Positions 23,409 through 32,764 of a DNA stretch of 43,139 bases are shown in pieces. The notes under the pieces were generated by a model. The model did not search any database, had not been told where the DNA came from, and saw only the letters and a list, made by a program, of their open reading frames with translations. Source of the DNA: an uncultured Oscillibacter sp. (lineage in GTDB: Bacteria > Bacillota > Clostridia > Oscillospirales > Oscillospiraceae). Both the position numbers and the translations under genes were made by a program. Within the stretch, counting starts at the first letter, position 1; every line of letters begins with the position of its first letter. The stretch is from assembly GCA_900770295.1 (NCBI GenBank), contig CAAGJQ010000163.1, positions 1 through 43,139 of the forward strand, written 5' to 3'.

Positions 23409-25463
23409 ATGAAAAAAGCTCTGGCACTACTTTTAGCAGCTGTGATGACAATTTCTCTTGCAGCATGCGGCGGAAAAACGGAGACCAGCAGCACGGCTGA
23501 CGCCACTCAGGAGACGGCGGCTGTCGATCTGTCCCAGAAGGAAGCACCCCAGCTGGCCGAGCAGGTCGAAGCGGGCACGCTGCCTGCCCTGGAGGAGCGC
23601 CTGCCGGTAGAGAGCGACGTGATGGTTGAATCCGTTGAGGAACTCGGCCAGTACGGCGGAACGATGACGATTACCACTCTGGATAATGGCCGTTGGAACT
23701 GGGGCCCCTTCACGGAGCAGAGCCTGTTCCGCTTCAAGGACGATCTCTCCGGCGAGGTCGAGCCCAATATCTGCAAATCCTTTTCCGCGAATGAGGATTC
23801 CACCGTCTGGACAATTACCCTGCGCGAAGGCATGAAGTGGTCGGATGGCGAGCCGCTTACCGCGGATGACTTCATCTTCTATTATGACCACATGTCCACC
23901 CCCGCGCTCAACCCGGACCGCACGGCGGTGAGCCAGGAGGAAGAGGGGTACTACGGCCCGTATACCTCCAAATCCTATAACTGCTACCAGGTTGAGAAGG
24001 ACGGCCAGAAGTACTGGGCCAAATATGACAAGGTGAACGACTATGAGTTTACCGTCACATTTGCGGCACCCAAGCCGTCGTTCGCGTCCGATTTCGCGGT
24101 GGATGCGAAGTGGGGCGTCCTGCCGAAGCATTTCTACATCAATTACGTTGCCCGTAAGGACGGCGTGACCGACGATCCCACCTTCCCGCTGATCACCGAG
24201 GAAGAGGCACTGGCAAACGCGAACCGCGACTTTGGCAAGCAGTGGGACTCTTACAGCACCATGGGCAAGAGCATCGGCTACTATAACTTCGACTACGCGA
24301 TTGTCCCCCAGCTGCGCAGCTTTATCGCCGTCAAGGACAACTGGGACACGGTGGGCGAGACCTATCGCCTGGTGCGCAACCCCTACTTCTGGAAAACGGA
24401 CTCCGAGGGCCGGCAGCTGCCCTATCTCGATGAGATTGATGTCAAGATCATCAATGAGCAGTCCCAGGTGACCCTGCAGGCCATGTCCGGAGAGTTTGAC
24501 CTGTATTTGGCCGGCAAGGATTTCTCCACGGTCGCCTCTGAGGTGGAAGACACGCACAATGTTGTCGAGTGGCTCTCCGCCAGCTGGATGTCCGGCGACA
24601 GCCCGGTCTCTGAAGGCCTCTCCCTGAACCAGACGGTCAAGGATCTCGACAAGCGCGCCCTGTTCCAGGATGTCCGCTTCCGCGAGGCACTGTCCATTTG
24701 TGTTGACCGTGATCTGCTCAATGAGACGCTGATGAACGGCATGTCCGAGCCGTGGCAGGCCTGCGCGCCGGGCTCCGATGAATCCTGGTCCAAGAAGTGG
24801 ACTGAGTATGATGTTGACCGGGCCAATGAGCTGATGGACGAGCTGACCGAGCCCTGGGATGGCACGCCCGACACCTATCGCAAGATGAAGGGCACCAACA
24901 AGGAGATCGAGATCATCGTCTCCGTCCGGGAGCCCTCTGAAAGCGCCGATTTCCTGTCTCTGCTGCAGGCGGCCTATAAGAAGATCGGCGTGCGTTTGTC
25001 CACCAAGGTTGACGCCGATTTCCGCACGACGATGCTGTCCAATGACGTTGAGGCCTGCGTTGAGCTGGTGAGCGCGTCCACACCCGCAATCCGTCCCGAC
25101 AGTATTGTCCCGATCCGCAACGTCATGGTTTGGTTCAGCGCGTACGGCAAGTGGTATGAGGACGGCAAGACGGAAGTCAACGGAGGCATTGAGCCCACCG
25201 GCGATATGCGCAAGTTGATCGATGCCTATGACCGGATGACCGCCGCCAGCGGACCCGACCGCCAGGAAGTCGTCAATGAGTGCGTACAGGAGATTTATGA
25301 TCTGCACGAAGAGAACATCTGGATCATTGGTTATCTGAAGCCTCTGCCCGAGCGGTTTGTCGTCAACAAGAATTTGAAGAACTTCAAGGAAAATCTGATG
25401 TATGTTGATGAGTTCCGCTTCGAAGGTCTGGCACGGCCCGAGCAGTTCTGGATGTCTGAATAA
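23409..25463 (+). CDS. SBP_bac_5 family substrate-binding lipoprotein of an Opp-type ABC importer
   Basis: The 684-residue protein has a lipoprotein signal with lipobox ISLAACGG (Cys20), so it is anchored outside the membrane. The body matches family 5 solute-binding proteins: WTITLREGMKWSDGEPLTAD, DFIFYYDH, a central FREALSICVDRDLLNE, and a long C-lobe. The segment after the signal (QLAEQVEAGTLPALEERLP then VE..GQYGGTM) belongs to the longer subgroup that often sits beside glycosidase genes and is thought to bind oligosaccharides rather than peptides. It heads the transporter operon, with AGAGGAGG before the ATG. A terminator-like hairpin separates it from the permease gene, favouring excess binding protein. 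Confidence 0.93.
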   Translation: MKKALALLLAAVMTISLAACGGKTETSSTADATQETAAVDLSQKEAPQLAEQVEAGTLPALEERLPVESDVMVESVEELGQYGGTMTITTLDNGRWNWGPFTEQSLFRFKDDLSGEVEPNICKSFSANEDSTVWTITLREGMKWSDGEPLTADDFIFYYDHMSTPALNPDRTAVSQEEEGYYGPYTSKSYNCYQVEKDGQKYWAKYDKVNDYEFTVTFAAPKPSFASDFAVDAKWGVLPKHFYINYVARKDGVTDDPTFPLITEEEALANANRDFGKQWDSYSTMGKSIGYYNFDYAIVPQLRSFIAVKDNWDTVGETYRLVRNPYFWKTDSEGRQLPYLDEIDVKIINEQSQVTLQAMSGEFDLYLAGKDFSTVASEVEDTHNVVEWLSASWMSGDSPVSEGLSLNQTVKDLDKRALFQDVRFREALSICVDRDLLNETLMNGMSEPWQACAPGSDESWSKKWTEYDVDRANELMDELTEPWDGTPDTYRKMKGTNKEIEIIVSVREPSESADFLSLLQAAYKKIGVRLSTKVDADFRTTMLSNDVEACVELVSASTPAIRPDSIVPIRNVMVWFSAYGKWYEDGKTEVNGGIEPTGDMRKLIDAYDRMTAASGPDRQEVVNECVQEIYDLHEENIWIIGYLKPLPERFVVNKNLKNFKENLMYVDEFRFEGLARPEQFWMSE

Positions 25464-25505
25464 ACAGACGGTCGATACAGGCTATCCGTGAAGTGACAGA
25501 TTTTT

Positions 25506-25541
25506 GCACAGAGCCTGTGAAAGCAGGCTCTGTGCTTTTTT
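25506..25541 (+). terminator. Attenuating terminator between binding protein and permease genes
   Basis: GCACAGAGCCTG pairs exactly with CAGGCTCTGTGC (12 bp, loop TGAAAG) and is followed by six T. It lies 42 nt after the binding-protein stop and upstream of four genes that need the same transcript, so partial termination is expected. Confidence 0.85.
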
Positions 25542-25564
25542 CAGAAGGAGGATTGCAGATTTTC

Positions 25565-26554
25565 ATGGATAAACTCAAGTACATTGCCAAGCGGCTGGTC
25601 ATGGCGGCAATCACATTGCTGCTGATCACAGTGGTCGTCTTTGTCGTCATTCAGCTGCCGCCCGGTGACTTTGTTGACACGCTGGTGGCGCAGATGATTT
25701 CAGAGGGCGAACGTGTCACTCAGGTCGAAATCGACAGTCTGCGCGCCATGTACGGCGTTGACCGTCCGATGATCGTCCAGTACCTCAGCTGGCTGGGCGG
25801 CATTCTTACGGGAAACTGGGGCACGTCGTTCTACTTCAACCAGAGCGTTCTGGTGAAAATCGGCGAGACGCTGGGAATAACGCTGGTCCTCTCCCTTTCA
25901 ACGCTGGCCTTTACCTATTTGCTCTCCATTCCCATCGCGATCTACTCGGCCAAGCATCAGTATACCTTCGGCGATTATCTGGTTACCTTTATCGGCTTCA
26001 TCGGACTGGCGCTGCCCAACTTCCTGTTCGCGATCATTCTGATGTATCTGTCGTTCCGGTGGACCGGCAAGCCGATCATGGGCTTCCCGGAGGCGGGGAT
26101 CACGAGTCTGGCCTCACTGATCGAGTGGTGCAAGAGCCTGATCATTCCCATCATTGTCATTGGCACGGGCAATACATGCAGCCTGATCCGCACCGTGCGC
26201 GCACAGATGCTGGACGAACAGCAGCTGCCATACGTGCTGTCCCTGCGGGCCAAGGGCGTCAGCGAAAATGTCATCACCTATAAGTACCAGATGCGCGCCG
26301 TCCTCAATCCCATCGTCAGCGGACTGGGCAGCATGCTGTCCGGCATTTTCAACGGCTCGACGATTACCGCCATCGTCCTGATGCTGCCCACGCTGGGCCC
26401 CACTCTGCTCAAGGCGCTGCAGGTGCAGGACACCTACCTTTCCGGCGGCATCCTGCTGATCTCTGCCGCATTGGTTGTCATCGGCAACCTGATTTCCGAC
26501 CTATTGCTGGCGGTACTTGATCCGCGCATCAAACTGATGGAGGAAGGGAAATGA
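25565..26554 (+). CDS. Opp/Dpp-type ABC permease (OppB-like)
   Basis: The 329-residue membrane protein has the OppB layout: N-terminal helix in KYIAKRLVMAAITLLLITVV, then GVDRPMIVQYLSWLGGILTG with NWGTSF, and the EAA-type ATPase contact loop PYVLSLRAKGVSENVITYKY before the last helices. The start at ATG 25565 keeps the usual short cytoplasmic lead; AGAAGGAGG is 13 nt upstream, slightly long. It overlaps the second permease gene by ATGA (26551-26554), so translation is coupled. Confidence 0.95.
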   Translation: MDKLKYIAKRLVMAAITLLLITVVVFVVIQLPPGDFVDTLVAQMISEGERVTQVEIDSLRAMYGVDRPMIVQYLSWLGGILTGNWGTSFYFNQSVLVKIGETLGITLVLSLSTLAFTYLLSIPIAIYSAKHQYTFGDYLVTFIGFIGLALPNFLFAIILMYLSFRWTGKPIMGFPEAGITSLASLIEWCKSLIIPIIVIGTGNTCSLIRTVRAQMLDEQQLPYVLSLRAKGVSENVITYKYQMRAVLNPIVSGLGSMLSGIFNGSTITAIVLMLPTLGPTLLKALQVQDTYLSGGILLISAALVVIGNLISDLLLAVLDPRIKLMEEGK

Positions 26555-27744
26555 ACACAACATCCAAAGAAGAAATTGTGTCCGGAGACGAGACCAAGAT
26601 GACGGAGAAGCAGAGACGCGCACAGGAAAAAAAGCAAAAGCAGATGGAGAAATTTTACACTGCTTCCCAGTGGCAGCTGATGGGCTACAAGCTGGTGCAC
26701 CATCGCCTGGCCATGGCGAGTCTGGTTCTGCTCCTGCTGTTCTATCTCTCCGCACTCTTTGCGCCGTTCCTCGCGACCCAGGGACTGGAGGATTTTTCCG
26801 GCAAATATTCGGACGCCCCGCCCACCAAAATTCACTTCGTGCATGATGGGGAATTCGTCGGACCCTATGTATACGGCTATAAGATCGAACGGGATAAATT
26901 CGAGAAAAAGATATTCGTAGAGGATACTTCCCAGCCGCATAAGATTGAATTCTTCGTCGAGGGCACATCGTATAAACTGTTCGGTCTGATTCCGTGCAAC
27001 CGGCATTTGTTTGGCGTGGACAATTCCAATCTGGCCGAAGGCGAAAATCCGGTCCAGATCATGCTGTTTGGCGCAGATAAGCTGGGGCGCGATCTGTATT
27101 CCCGTGTGCTGCTGGGAAGCCAGGTTTCGCTGACTGTTCCCCTGCTGGGCACGGCAATCTCCTTTATTCTGGCCGTTATCATCGGCGGTATTTCCGGTTA
27201 TTACGGCGGCTGGATCGATACCGTGATCCAGCGCATTATCGAAGTGCTGTCCTCTTTCCCCACGCTGCCTCTTTGGATGGCGCTGTCCGCGGCCATTCCG
27301 ACCGGCATTTCGGTCACCAAGGTATATATCCTGATCACGATCATCATGTCACTGCTGAGCTGGCCGGCGCTGGCGCGAGTTGTGCGCGGCAAATTCCTGT
27401 CCCTGAAAAAAGAGGACTTTGTCATGGCGGCCCGGCTGGCAGGCGTCAGCGACAAACAGATCATCGCCCGCCATCTGGTCCCCGGATTTATGAGCTATCT
27501 GATTGTCAACCTGACACTGGGCATTCCCAACATGATCCTGGGCGAGACTTCGATGAGCTTTCTGGGTCTGGGCATGCGTGCGCCGGCCACCAGCTGGGGC
27601 GTGCTGCTTCAGGAATGCCAGGACGTGCACAATATTGCGAATTGTCCATGGAAGCTGATCCCGGTGATTTTTGTCGCACTGACGATCCTGGCGTTCAATT
27701 TCCTGGGCGATGGCCTGCGAGACGCGGCCGATCCATATAAGTGA
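26551..27744 (+). CDS. Opp/Dpp-type ABC permease with large periplasmic insertion (OppC-like)
   Basis: The 397-residue protein is longer than ordinary OppC (about 300). A charged N-terminal tail (about 35 residues, rich in Lys, Glu and Gln) precedes the first helix (about 54-75). An insertion of about 90 residues (roughly 77-165, no Cys pair) follows before FGADKLGRDLYSRVLLGSQV, where the family core resumes. The EAA loop DFVMAARLAGVSDKQIIARH is intact. The insertion should face outside and may contact the long binding protein. The gene continues the operon with a 4-nt overlap. Confidence 0.94.
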   Translation: MNTTSKEEIVSGDETKMTEKQRRAQEKKQKQMEKFYTASQWQLMGYKLVHHRLAMASLVLLLLFYLSALFAPFLATQGLEDFSGKYSDAPPTKIHFVHDGEFVGPYVYGYKIERDKFEKKIFVEDTSQPHKIEFFVEGTSYKLFGLIPCNRHLFGVDNSNLAEGENPVQIMLFGADKLGRDLYSRVLLGSQVSLTVPLLGTAISFILAVIIGGISGYYGGWIDTVIQRIIEVLSSFPTLPLWMALSAAIPTGISVTKVYILITIIMSLLSWPALARVVRGKFLSLKKEDFVMAARLAGVSDKQIIARHLVPGFMSYLIVNLTLGIPNMILGETSMSFLGLGMRAPATSWGVLLQECQDVHNIANCPWKLIPVIFVALTILAFNFLGDGLRDAADPYK

Positions 27745-27761
27745 TCCGGGAGGAATTGAAT

Positions 27762-28793
27762 ATGGAAACAAAACAAATGAGCCAGGAGCCGATCCTCACC
27801 GTGCAGGACCTGCGGGTCAGCATCCCGATGGACGAGGGACTGCTCACGCCGGTGCGGGGTGTTAATTTCGCCATTCGGGCAAATGAGACGCTGGGCCTGG
27901 TCGGTGAATCGGGCTGCGGCAAGAGCCTGACCTGCAAATCCATTCTGGGCATCAACGGAAGCCGGTGCCGGATTGACGGCAGCATACTGTTTCAGGAGCG
28001 GGATGGCAAGCAGATCGACCTGCTCAGCCTGAAGCCGAACGGGAAGGAACAGCGCAGAATCCGCGGCAATGAGATCAGCATGATCTTCCAGGAGCCGATG
28101 AGCGCGTTTTCCCCGCTGTTCACCGTCGGACATCAGATGACGGAGGCTGTCCTGCTCCACCGGACCAAGGATAAGGCCGAGGCTAAGCGGCTGGTCATCG
28201 ATATGATGCGCCGGGTGGAGATCACCAATGCGGAAAAGCGCTTTAACCAGTATCCGCATGAGTTTTCGGGCGGCATGCTCCAGCGGGCACTGATTGCCCT
28301 GGCCCTGGTGTGCAGCCCGCGCCTGCTGATCGCCGATGAGCCGACAACCGCGCTGGATGTCACGATTCAGGCACAGATTCTGACGCTGCTCGGACAGCTG
28401 CAGGAAGAGTTCGGCATGGCGATTCTGTATATCACGCATGACCTGGGCACGGTTGCTCAAATTTGCGACCGGGTGGCTGTCATGTATCTGGGGCGCATTG
28501 TGGAGATCGCCTCGGTGGAGGAGATTTTCCTCCATCCGCTGCATCCCTATACACGGGGCCTGATCGGCTCGGTGCACAAGATCGGCGGCAGCCAGGAGCG
28601 CCTGTTCTCGATCCGCGGTTCTGTGCCGGTGGCCATGAACCTTCCGAATCGCTGCGGCTTTTATGATCGCTGCGACCAATGTACAGAGCTGTGCGGCGGT
28701 CCCGAGCCTACGCTGGTCGATGTTGGAAATGAACATTATGTTGCTTGCTGCCTGCCTGAAGTTGTGGGCCGGGGCAAACGGGGGGACGCCTAA
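27762..28793 (+). CDS. Opp/Dpp-type ABC ATPase (OppD-like)
   Basis: The 343-residue protein has Walker A GESGCGKSLTCKS, signature FSGGMLQRALIA, Walker B LLIADEPTTALDVT and the switch His in ITHDLGTV. The C-terminus shows the oligopeptide-transporter extension with cysteines (CGFYDRCDQCTELCGG), a known iron-sulfur-like feature of OppD/DppD proteins. GGAGGAA precedes ATG 27762 by 7 nt. It overlaps the second ATPase gene by one base (TAATG). Confidence 0.95.
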   Translation: METKQMSQEPILTVQDLRVSIPMDEGLLTPVRGVNFAIRANETLGLVGESGCGKSLTCKSILGINGSRCRIDGSILFQERDGKQIDLLSLKPNGKEQRRIRGNEISMIFQEPMSAFSPLFTVGHQMTEAVLLHRTKDKAEAKRLVIDMMRRVEITNAEKRFNQYPHEFSGGMLQRALIALALVCSPRLLIADEPTTALDVTIQAQILTLLGQLQEEFGMAILYITHDLGTVAQICDRVAVMYLGRIVEIASVEEIFLHPLHPYTRGLIGSVHKIGGSQERLFSIRGSVPVAMNLPNRCGFYDRCDQCTELCGGPEPTLVDVGNEHYVACCLPEVVGRGKRGDA

Positions 28794-29830
28794 TGGGACA
28801 GACAATATTGCGGGTAGAACACCTGTGCAAGGACTATATCTCGCGCAAAACCAAGATCCACGCTGTAAATGATGTCAGCTTTACCGTGCAGCAGGGTGAG
28901 ACCGTGGGTATCGTGGGCGAATCCGGCTGCGGCAAGACCACGCTGGGGCGCATGATCGTGCGCGCGATCCCGGCGACCAGCGGCAAGGTCATCTATACCG
29001 CGGCGGACGGCCAGGAATATGATTTGCAGGCCTTGACCGACAAGGAAATGAAGAAGATCCGGAGCGAGGTGCAGATGATTTTCCAGGATCCGTATTCCTC
29101 TCTCGACCCCAGAATGACGGTCTTTGATATCATCTCTGAGCCGCTGCGGGCAAACTACAAGGACATGCCGAAGGCCGAGATGGAGACGCGGGTAAAGCAG
29201 ATCGCTGAAAAAGTGGGGCTGAACCCAAGCTATCTCAAGCGGTATCCCCATGCTTTCTCCGGCGGCCAGCGGCAGCGCATCGGCATCGCCCGCGCGCTTG
29301 TCCTGCTGCCCCGGCTGATCGTCTGCGATGAGGCGGTTTCGGCCCTTGACGTTTCGGTACAGGCCCAGGTCGTCAATCTGCTGCGCGACCTTCAGCAGGA
29401 GCTCGGCCTGACGTACCTGTTCATCAGCCATGACCTCTCGGTGATTGAACATATCTCGGACCAGGTCGGCGTCATGTATCTGGGCCGGATGGTGGAATAC
29501 GCCCCGGCGGATTCGCTGTTCCGTCAGCCGATGCATCCCTATTCAGAGGCCTTGCTCTCTGCGATTCCGATCGCCGACCCGACGATTACGCTTGAGCGGA
29601 TCCCGCTTGAGGGTGAAATTCCGAATCCGGCAAACGCCCCCTCCGGCTGCTACTTCCATCCGCGCTGCCGGTATTGCACGGAGTGCTGCAAATCCGAGTG
29701 GCCCCAGTCGCGTGAGGTCGCTCCGAACCGGTTTACCGCCTGCCTGCGGATCGATGATCTGTCTCTGCAGGGCCTGCCGATGGACAAGATCAATGCACAC
29801 AGCGCAGAACACGGAGGAGATCCACAGTGA
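28793..29830 (+). CDS. Opp/Dpp-type ABC ATPase (OppF-like)
   Basis: The 345-residue protein completes the importer. Walker A GESGCGKTTLGRM, Q-loop VQMIFQDPYSSLDPRMTV, signature FSGGQRQRIGIARAL and Walker B LIVCDEAVSALDVS are intact; DEA instead of DEP is common in OppF. The C-terminal HPRCRYCTECC segment is the usual cysteine-rich end. Its start overlaps the previous stop (TAATG) and its stop overlaps the HAD gene's GTG start. Confidence 0.95.
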   Translation: MGQTILRVEHLCKDYISRKTKIHAVNDVSFTVQQGETVGIVGESGCGKTTLGRMIVRAIPATSGKVIYTAADGQEYDLQALTDKEMKKIRSEVQMIFQDPYSSLDPRMTVFDIISEPLRANYKDMPKAEMETRVKQIAEKVGLNPSYLKRYPHAFSGGQRQRIGIARALVLLPRLIVCDEAVSALDVSVQAQVVNLLRDLQQELGLTYLFISHDLSVIEHISDQVGVMYLGRMVEYAPADSLFRQPMHPYSEALLSAIPIADPTITLERIPLEGEIPNPANAPSGCYFHPRCRYCTECCKSEWPQSREVAPNRFTACLRIDDLSLQGLPMDKINAHSAEHGGDPQ

Positions 29831-30375
29831 AAAACGTGATTATTTTTACCGATTGCGGCGATACGCTGGTGGATGAGTCCAAGCAGGTGTTTATTGACCG
29901 GCAGCGCTGCCTGGTGCAGTCGGCCGAGTTGATCGATGGAGCGCGGGAAGAGCTGGTCGATTTGAAGGAACATGGGTTTCGGGTGGCGATGGTGGCCGAC
30001 GGCATGGTCGAGTCCTTCAACAATATCGTTGAACAGCACGGACTTGAGCCCTATTTCGAAACAAGGGTGATCTCGGAAGCCATCCACAGCCAGAAGCCCG
30101 ACGCGAAAATGTTCCGTACCACCATGGAGCGCATGGGATTGACAGAGGGCGATCTGCCACGTATCGTAATGATTGGGAACAATCTGGAGCGCGATATCGC
30201 CGGTGCAAACCGGATGGGGATCTGCTCGGTGCTGCTGACTTTTTCACCGCGCTATAACATGACCCCCAAAAATATCGATGAAAAGCCGGATTATACTGTT
30301 TCCATGCCCTGTGAGATCCTGCCGCTGATGGAGCGGCTGGAGAAACGGTATCAGGAGACCGGAAAACTGAAATAA
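29827..30375 (+). CDS. HAD-superfamily hydrolase
   Basis: The 182-residue protein has HAD motif I IIFTDCGDTLVDES (nucleophile Asp9, acid Asp12), a motif III Lys in HSQKPDAKMF, and motif IV MIGNNLERDIAGANRMGI. It should hydrolyse a small phosphorylated metabolite. The GTG start overlaps the TGA of the ATPase gene (GTGA), with GGAGGAG upstream, so it is made with the transporter. A role as a sugar-phosphate phosphatase that relieves phosphate trapping is inference from position. Confidence 0.88.
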   Translation: MKNVIIFTDCGDTLVDESKQVFIDRQRCLVQSAELIDGAREELVDLKEHGFRVAMVADGMVESFNNIVEQHGLEPYFETRVISEAIHSQKPDAKMFRTTMERMGLTEGDLPRIVMIGNNLERDIAGANRMGICSVLLTFSPRYNMTPKNIDEKPDYTVSMPCEILPLMERLEKRYQETGKLK

Positions 30376-30406
30376 GGAACCAACCATCGGCAGGGAAGGA
30401 GCACAT

Positions 30407-31366
30407 ATGGAAGAAGGATTGATTCAGCGCACTTCCGTTTATATCAGCAGCCGCGCGCATTTGAACCTGTCGTTCAATCTGTGTGAGAGCGGAGTGACCA
30501 CCTTTTTGACAGGGGGAACGATCCAGCGGGAGGCTGAAGACACCTTTGTTCTTCAGTACGTCAACCGGGGCACAGTGCTGCTCAGCAATGAGCGGATGAG
30601 CTTTCGGATCGGCGCCGGTCAGGGATTTTTCGCCTTTCCGGACATGCAGGGCACTTTGCAGAACATTGGCGCGGATGATGCGGAGCTGGTCTGGATGGTC
30701 TTCACGGGATACCAGGTTGAGGTGTATCTGGGACGGGCCAACATCTTCCGGTCAAAACCCGTTTTTCAGGACCCCGACGGAGTCATCGGAAAATACGTCA
30801 ATGAGATGTACCGGACTTCCCAGTGCTTTCCGAACCGCTACTGCAAGATGATGGCGACCATGTATCAGCTGTTTGCCTATATGCTGGATATGAATCCCAC
30901 CAGACAGCCGGATAATCTGCTTGACACCTCGAATTACTATGCGGCAAGTGCCATTGAATACATTCACTGCAATTACGCAAACACAGTTACCGTAGATGAC
31001 ATCGCGCAGGCGCTGGGCATTACGCGCAAACACCTGTATGCCGTGTTCCACTATGTGTTCCACCTCTCTCCCAAACAGTATCTGATCTATTATCGGATGG
31101 AGAAGGCCTGCAAACGGCTGAAATCCACCGACCAGTCGATTCAGGAGATCTCAGAGGCGGTGGGGTACACCAATCCGTTTTATTTTTCCAAGGAATTCAA
31201 GCGGCTGATCGGTATGCCGCCTTCAGAGTACCGAAAAACCGCCATACAAAACAGCGAAATTTGCAGCTACCGGATTTTTGCGCCGGCTTTGGCAGACGCT
31301 GCGCAGGAGATCGTGCTGCCGGTGTTTGAAAAACTGTCAGACGAGACGTATGAACCGATTGAATGA
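30407..31366 (+). CDS. AraC-family regulator (cupin sensor, C-terminal double HTH)
   Basis: The 319-residue protein has an N-terminal cupin-like region (about residues 30-110, with FVLQYVNRGTVLLSNERMSF and AGQGFFAFPD) that normally binds a sugar or similar ligand. The C-terminal AraC domain has two HTHs: VDDIAQALGITRKHLYAVFH and IQEISEAVGYTNPFYFSKEF, then LIGMPPSEYRK. It follows the HAD gene by 31 nt behind AAGGAG, so it is likely cotranscribed with the importer. It is a candidate activator of the sugar and transporter operons. Confidence 0.93.
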   Translation: MEEGLIQRTSVYISSRAHLNLSFNLCESGVTTFLTGGTIQREAEDTFVLQYVNRGTVLLSNERMSFRIGAGQGFFAFPDMQGTLQNIGADDAELVWMVFTGYQVEVYLGRANIFRSKPVFQDPDGVIGKYVNEMYRTSQCFPNRYCKMMATMYQLFAYMLDMNPTRQPDNLLDTSNYYAASAIEYIHCNYANTVTVDDIAQALGITRKHLYAVFHYVFHLSPKQYLIYYRMEKACKRLKSTDQSIQEISEAVGYTNPFYFSKEFKRLIGMPPSEYRKTAIQNSEICSYRIFAPALADAAQEIVLPVFEKLSDETYEPIE

Positions 31367-31433
31367 GTGCGGTTCTGCCTGCGTGATCGCGGGCCGAAAA
31401 TGAAGGCGGCACTAAATTGTAAGGAGAACAGAT

Positions 31434-32657
31434 ATGACTTCAAGAGAACGAATCCGCGCAGCGCTGAATCACCAGCCGACGGATGGCCTGCCGGTGGATT
31501 TCGGCGGCATGCGTTCCACTGGCATCAACGCCATGGCGTACAATAAGCTTTTGCGGAAACTGGGGATCACTGATAAGTGCGCCCGGGTCTATGATGTGTT
31601 CCAGCAGCTGGCCGAGCCGGACCCCGAGGTGCTGGCGCTGCTGGGCGGAGACGTTGTGCAGGCGCACCGGCTGTACCCGTGCTTCCAGATCGCAATCGAT
31701 GCGTGGAAGCCGGGAAAGCTGCAGGATGGCAGCGACTGCCTCTTCCCCCGGGACTATGCGCCTGTCGAAAATGAGCGGGGCGATTTCGACCTGCTGGACG
31801 AAAACGGCGAGGTGATGGCCAGAATGCCCCGCGGCGGCTTCTACTTTGACGAGATGAAGCATCCCTGCGAGGATTTTGAGACCGTCGAGGAAGCGCAGGA
31901 CTATCTGTTTCCCCGCATGACCGAGCGCGAGATGGACTTCATCGAGCAGGAGTGCAGGCATCTGTATGAGACCACGGACAAGGCCGTCCTGTTCGCCTTC
32001 GGCGGCAATGTCTTTGAAAAGGGACAGTCTGAGTTCGGATACGAGAATTTCTACTGCAATCTGGCGGGTGAGCCCGAGCTGATGCACTGCTGGTTCGACC
32101 GGCTGACGGACGGCTATCTGGAGGACCTCGAAAAACTGATGCCCCGGATTGCGCCGTACATCGACATCATTCAGATGGGAGACGATTTGGGAACACAGAT
32201 CTCCCTGCAGACCTCGCCTGAGATGTACCGGACCATGGTCAAACCGTATCATAAAAAGGTCTATTCCTATATTCGGAAGAACTTCCCCAAGGTCAAGGTG
32301 TTCCTGCACAGCTGCGGCGCAATCCACGACGTGATCCCCGACCTGATCGACGCGGGTGTACAGATCCTCAATCCGATCCAGATCTCCGCGTCCGGCATGG
32401 ACCCGGCCCGGCTCAAGGCCGAGTTTGGCAGCGACCTGGTATTCTGGGGCGGCGGCGCCGATATGCAGACCTTTATCCAGAACGCATCCGTGGAGGAGAT
32501 CCGGGAGCATGTCGACAAGCTGATCCAGATCTTCTCGCCGGGCAGCGGCTATGTCTTCACGCAGGTCCATAACATTCAGTATAACGTGCCGCCGGAAAAG
32601 GTGCTTGCAATCTATGAGACGGCGGCCAAGTACCGTGCCGGTATACAGAACGGCTGA
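31434..32657 (+). CDS. URO-D family corrinoid methyltransferase
   Basis: The 407-residue URO-D-fold protein is the best candidate in the window for the substrate:corrinoid methyltransferase (MT-I), because the corrinoid protein gene follows after 107 nt with no other gene between. LHSCGAIHDVIPDLIDAGV contains the His-x-Cys pair (His292, Cys294) used for metal binding in MtaA-type enzymes; the third ligand position has WGGGADMQ, with no Cys. Such WGGG(A/I)D proteins are typical of O-demethylation clusters of acetogens. AAGGAG lies 9 nt before the ATG. The methyl donor is unknown; a methoxylated aromatic or a methyl glycoside are the main options. Confidence 0.85.
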   Translation: MTSRERIRAALNHQPTDGLPVDFGGMRSTGINAMAYNKLLRKLGITDKCARVYDVFQQLAEPDPEVLALLGGDVVQAHRLYPCFQIAIDAWKPGKLQDGSDCLFPRDYAPVENERGDFDLLDENGEVMARMPRGGFYFDEMKHPCEDFETVEEAQDYLFPRMTEREMDFIEQECRHLYETTDKAVLFAFGGNVFEKGQSEFGYENFYCNLAGEPELMHCWFDRLTDGYLEDLEKLMPRIAPYIDIIQMGDDLGTQISLQTSPEMYRTMVKPYHKKVYSYIRKNFPKVKVFLHSCGAIHDVIPDLIDAGVQILNPIQISASGMDPARLKAEFGSDLVFWGGGADMQTFIQNASVEEIREHVDKLIQIFSPGSGYVFTQVHNIQYNVPPEKVLAIYETAAKYRAGIQNG

Positions 32658-32764
32658 ACGCGGAACGGATGCCGCCGGAGGCAAAGGAGCCATCAAAAAG
32701 GCTCCGGCCCGGCAAATACGACTTTCCGCATGAAAACGAATTTTAGATTTGGAGGACTGTTGCA

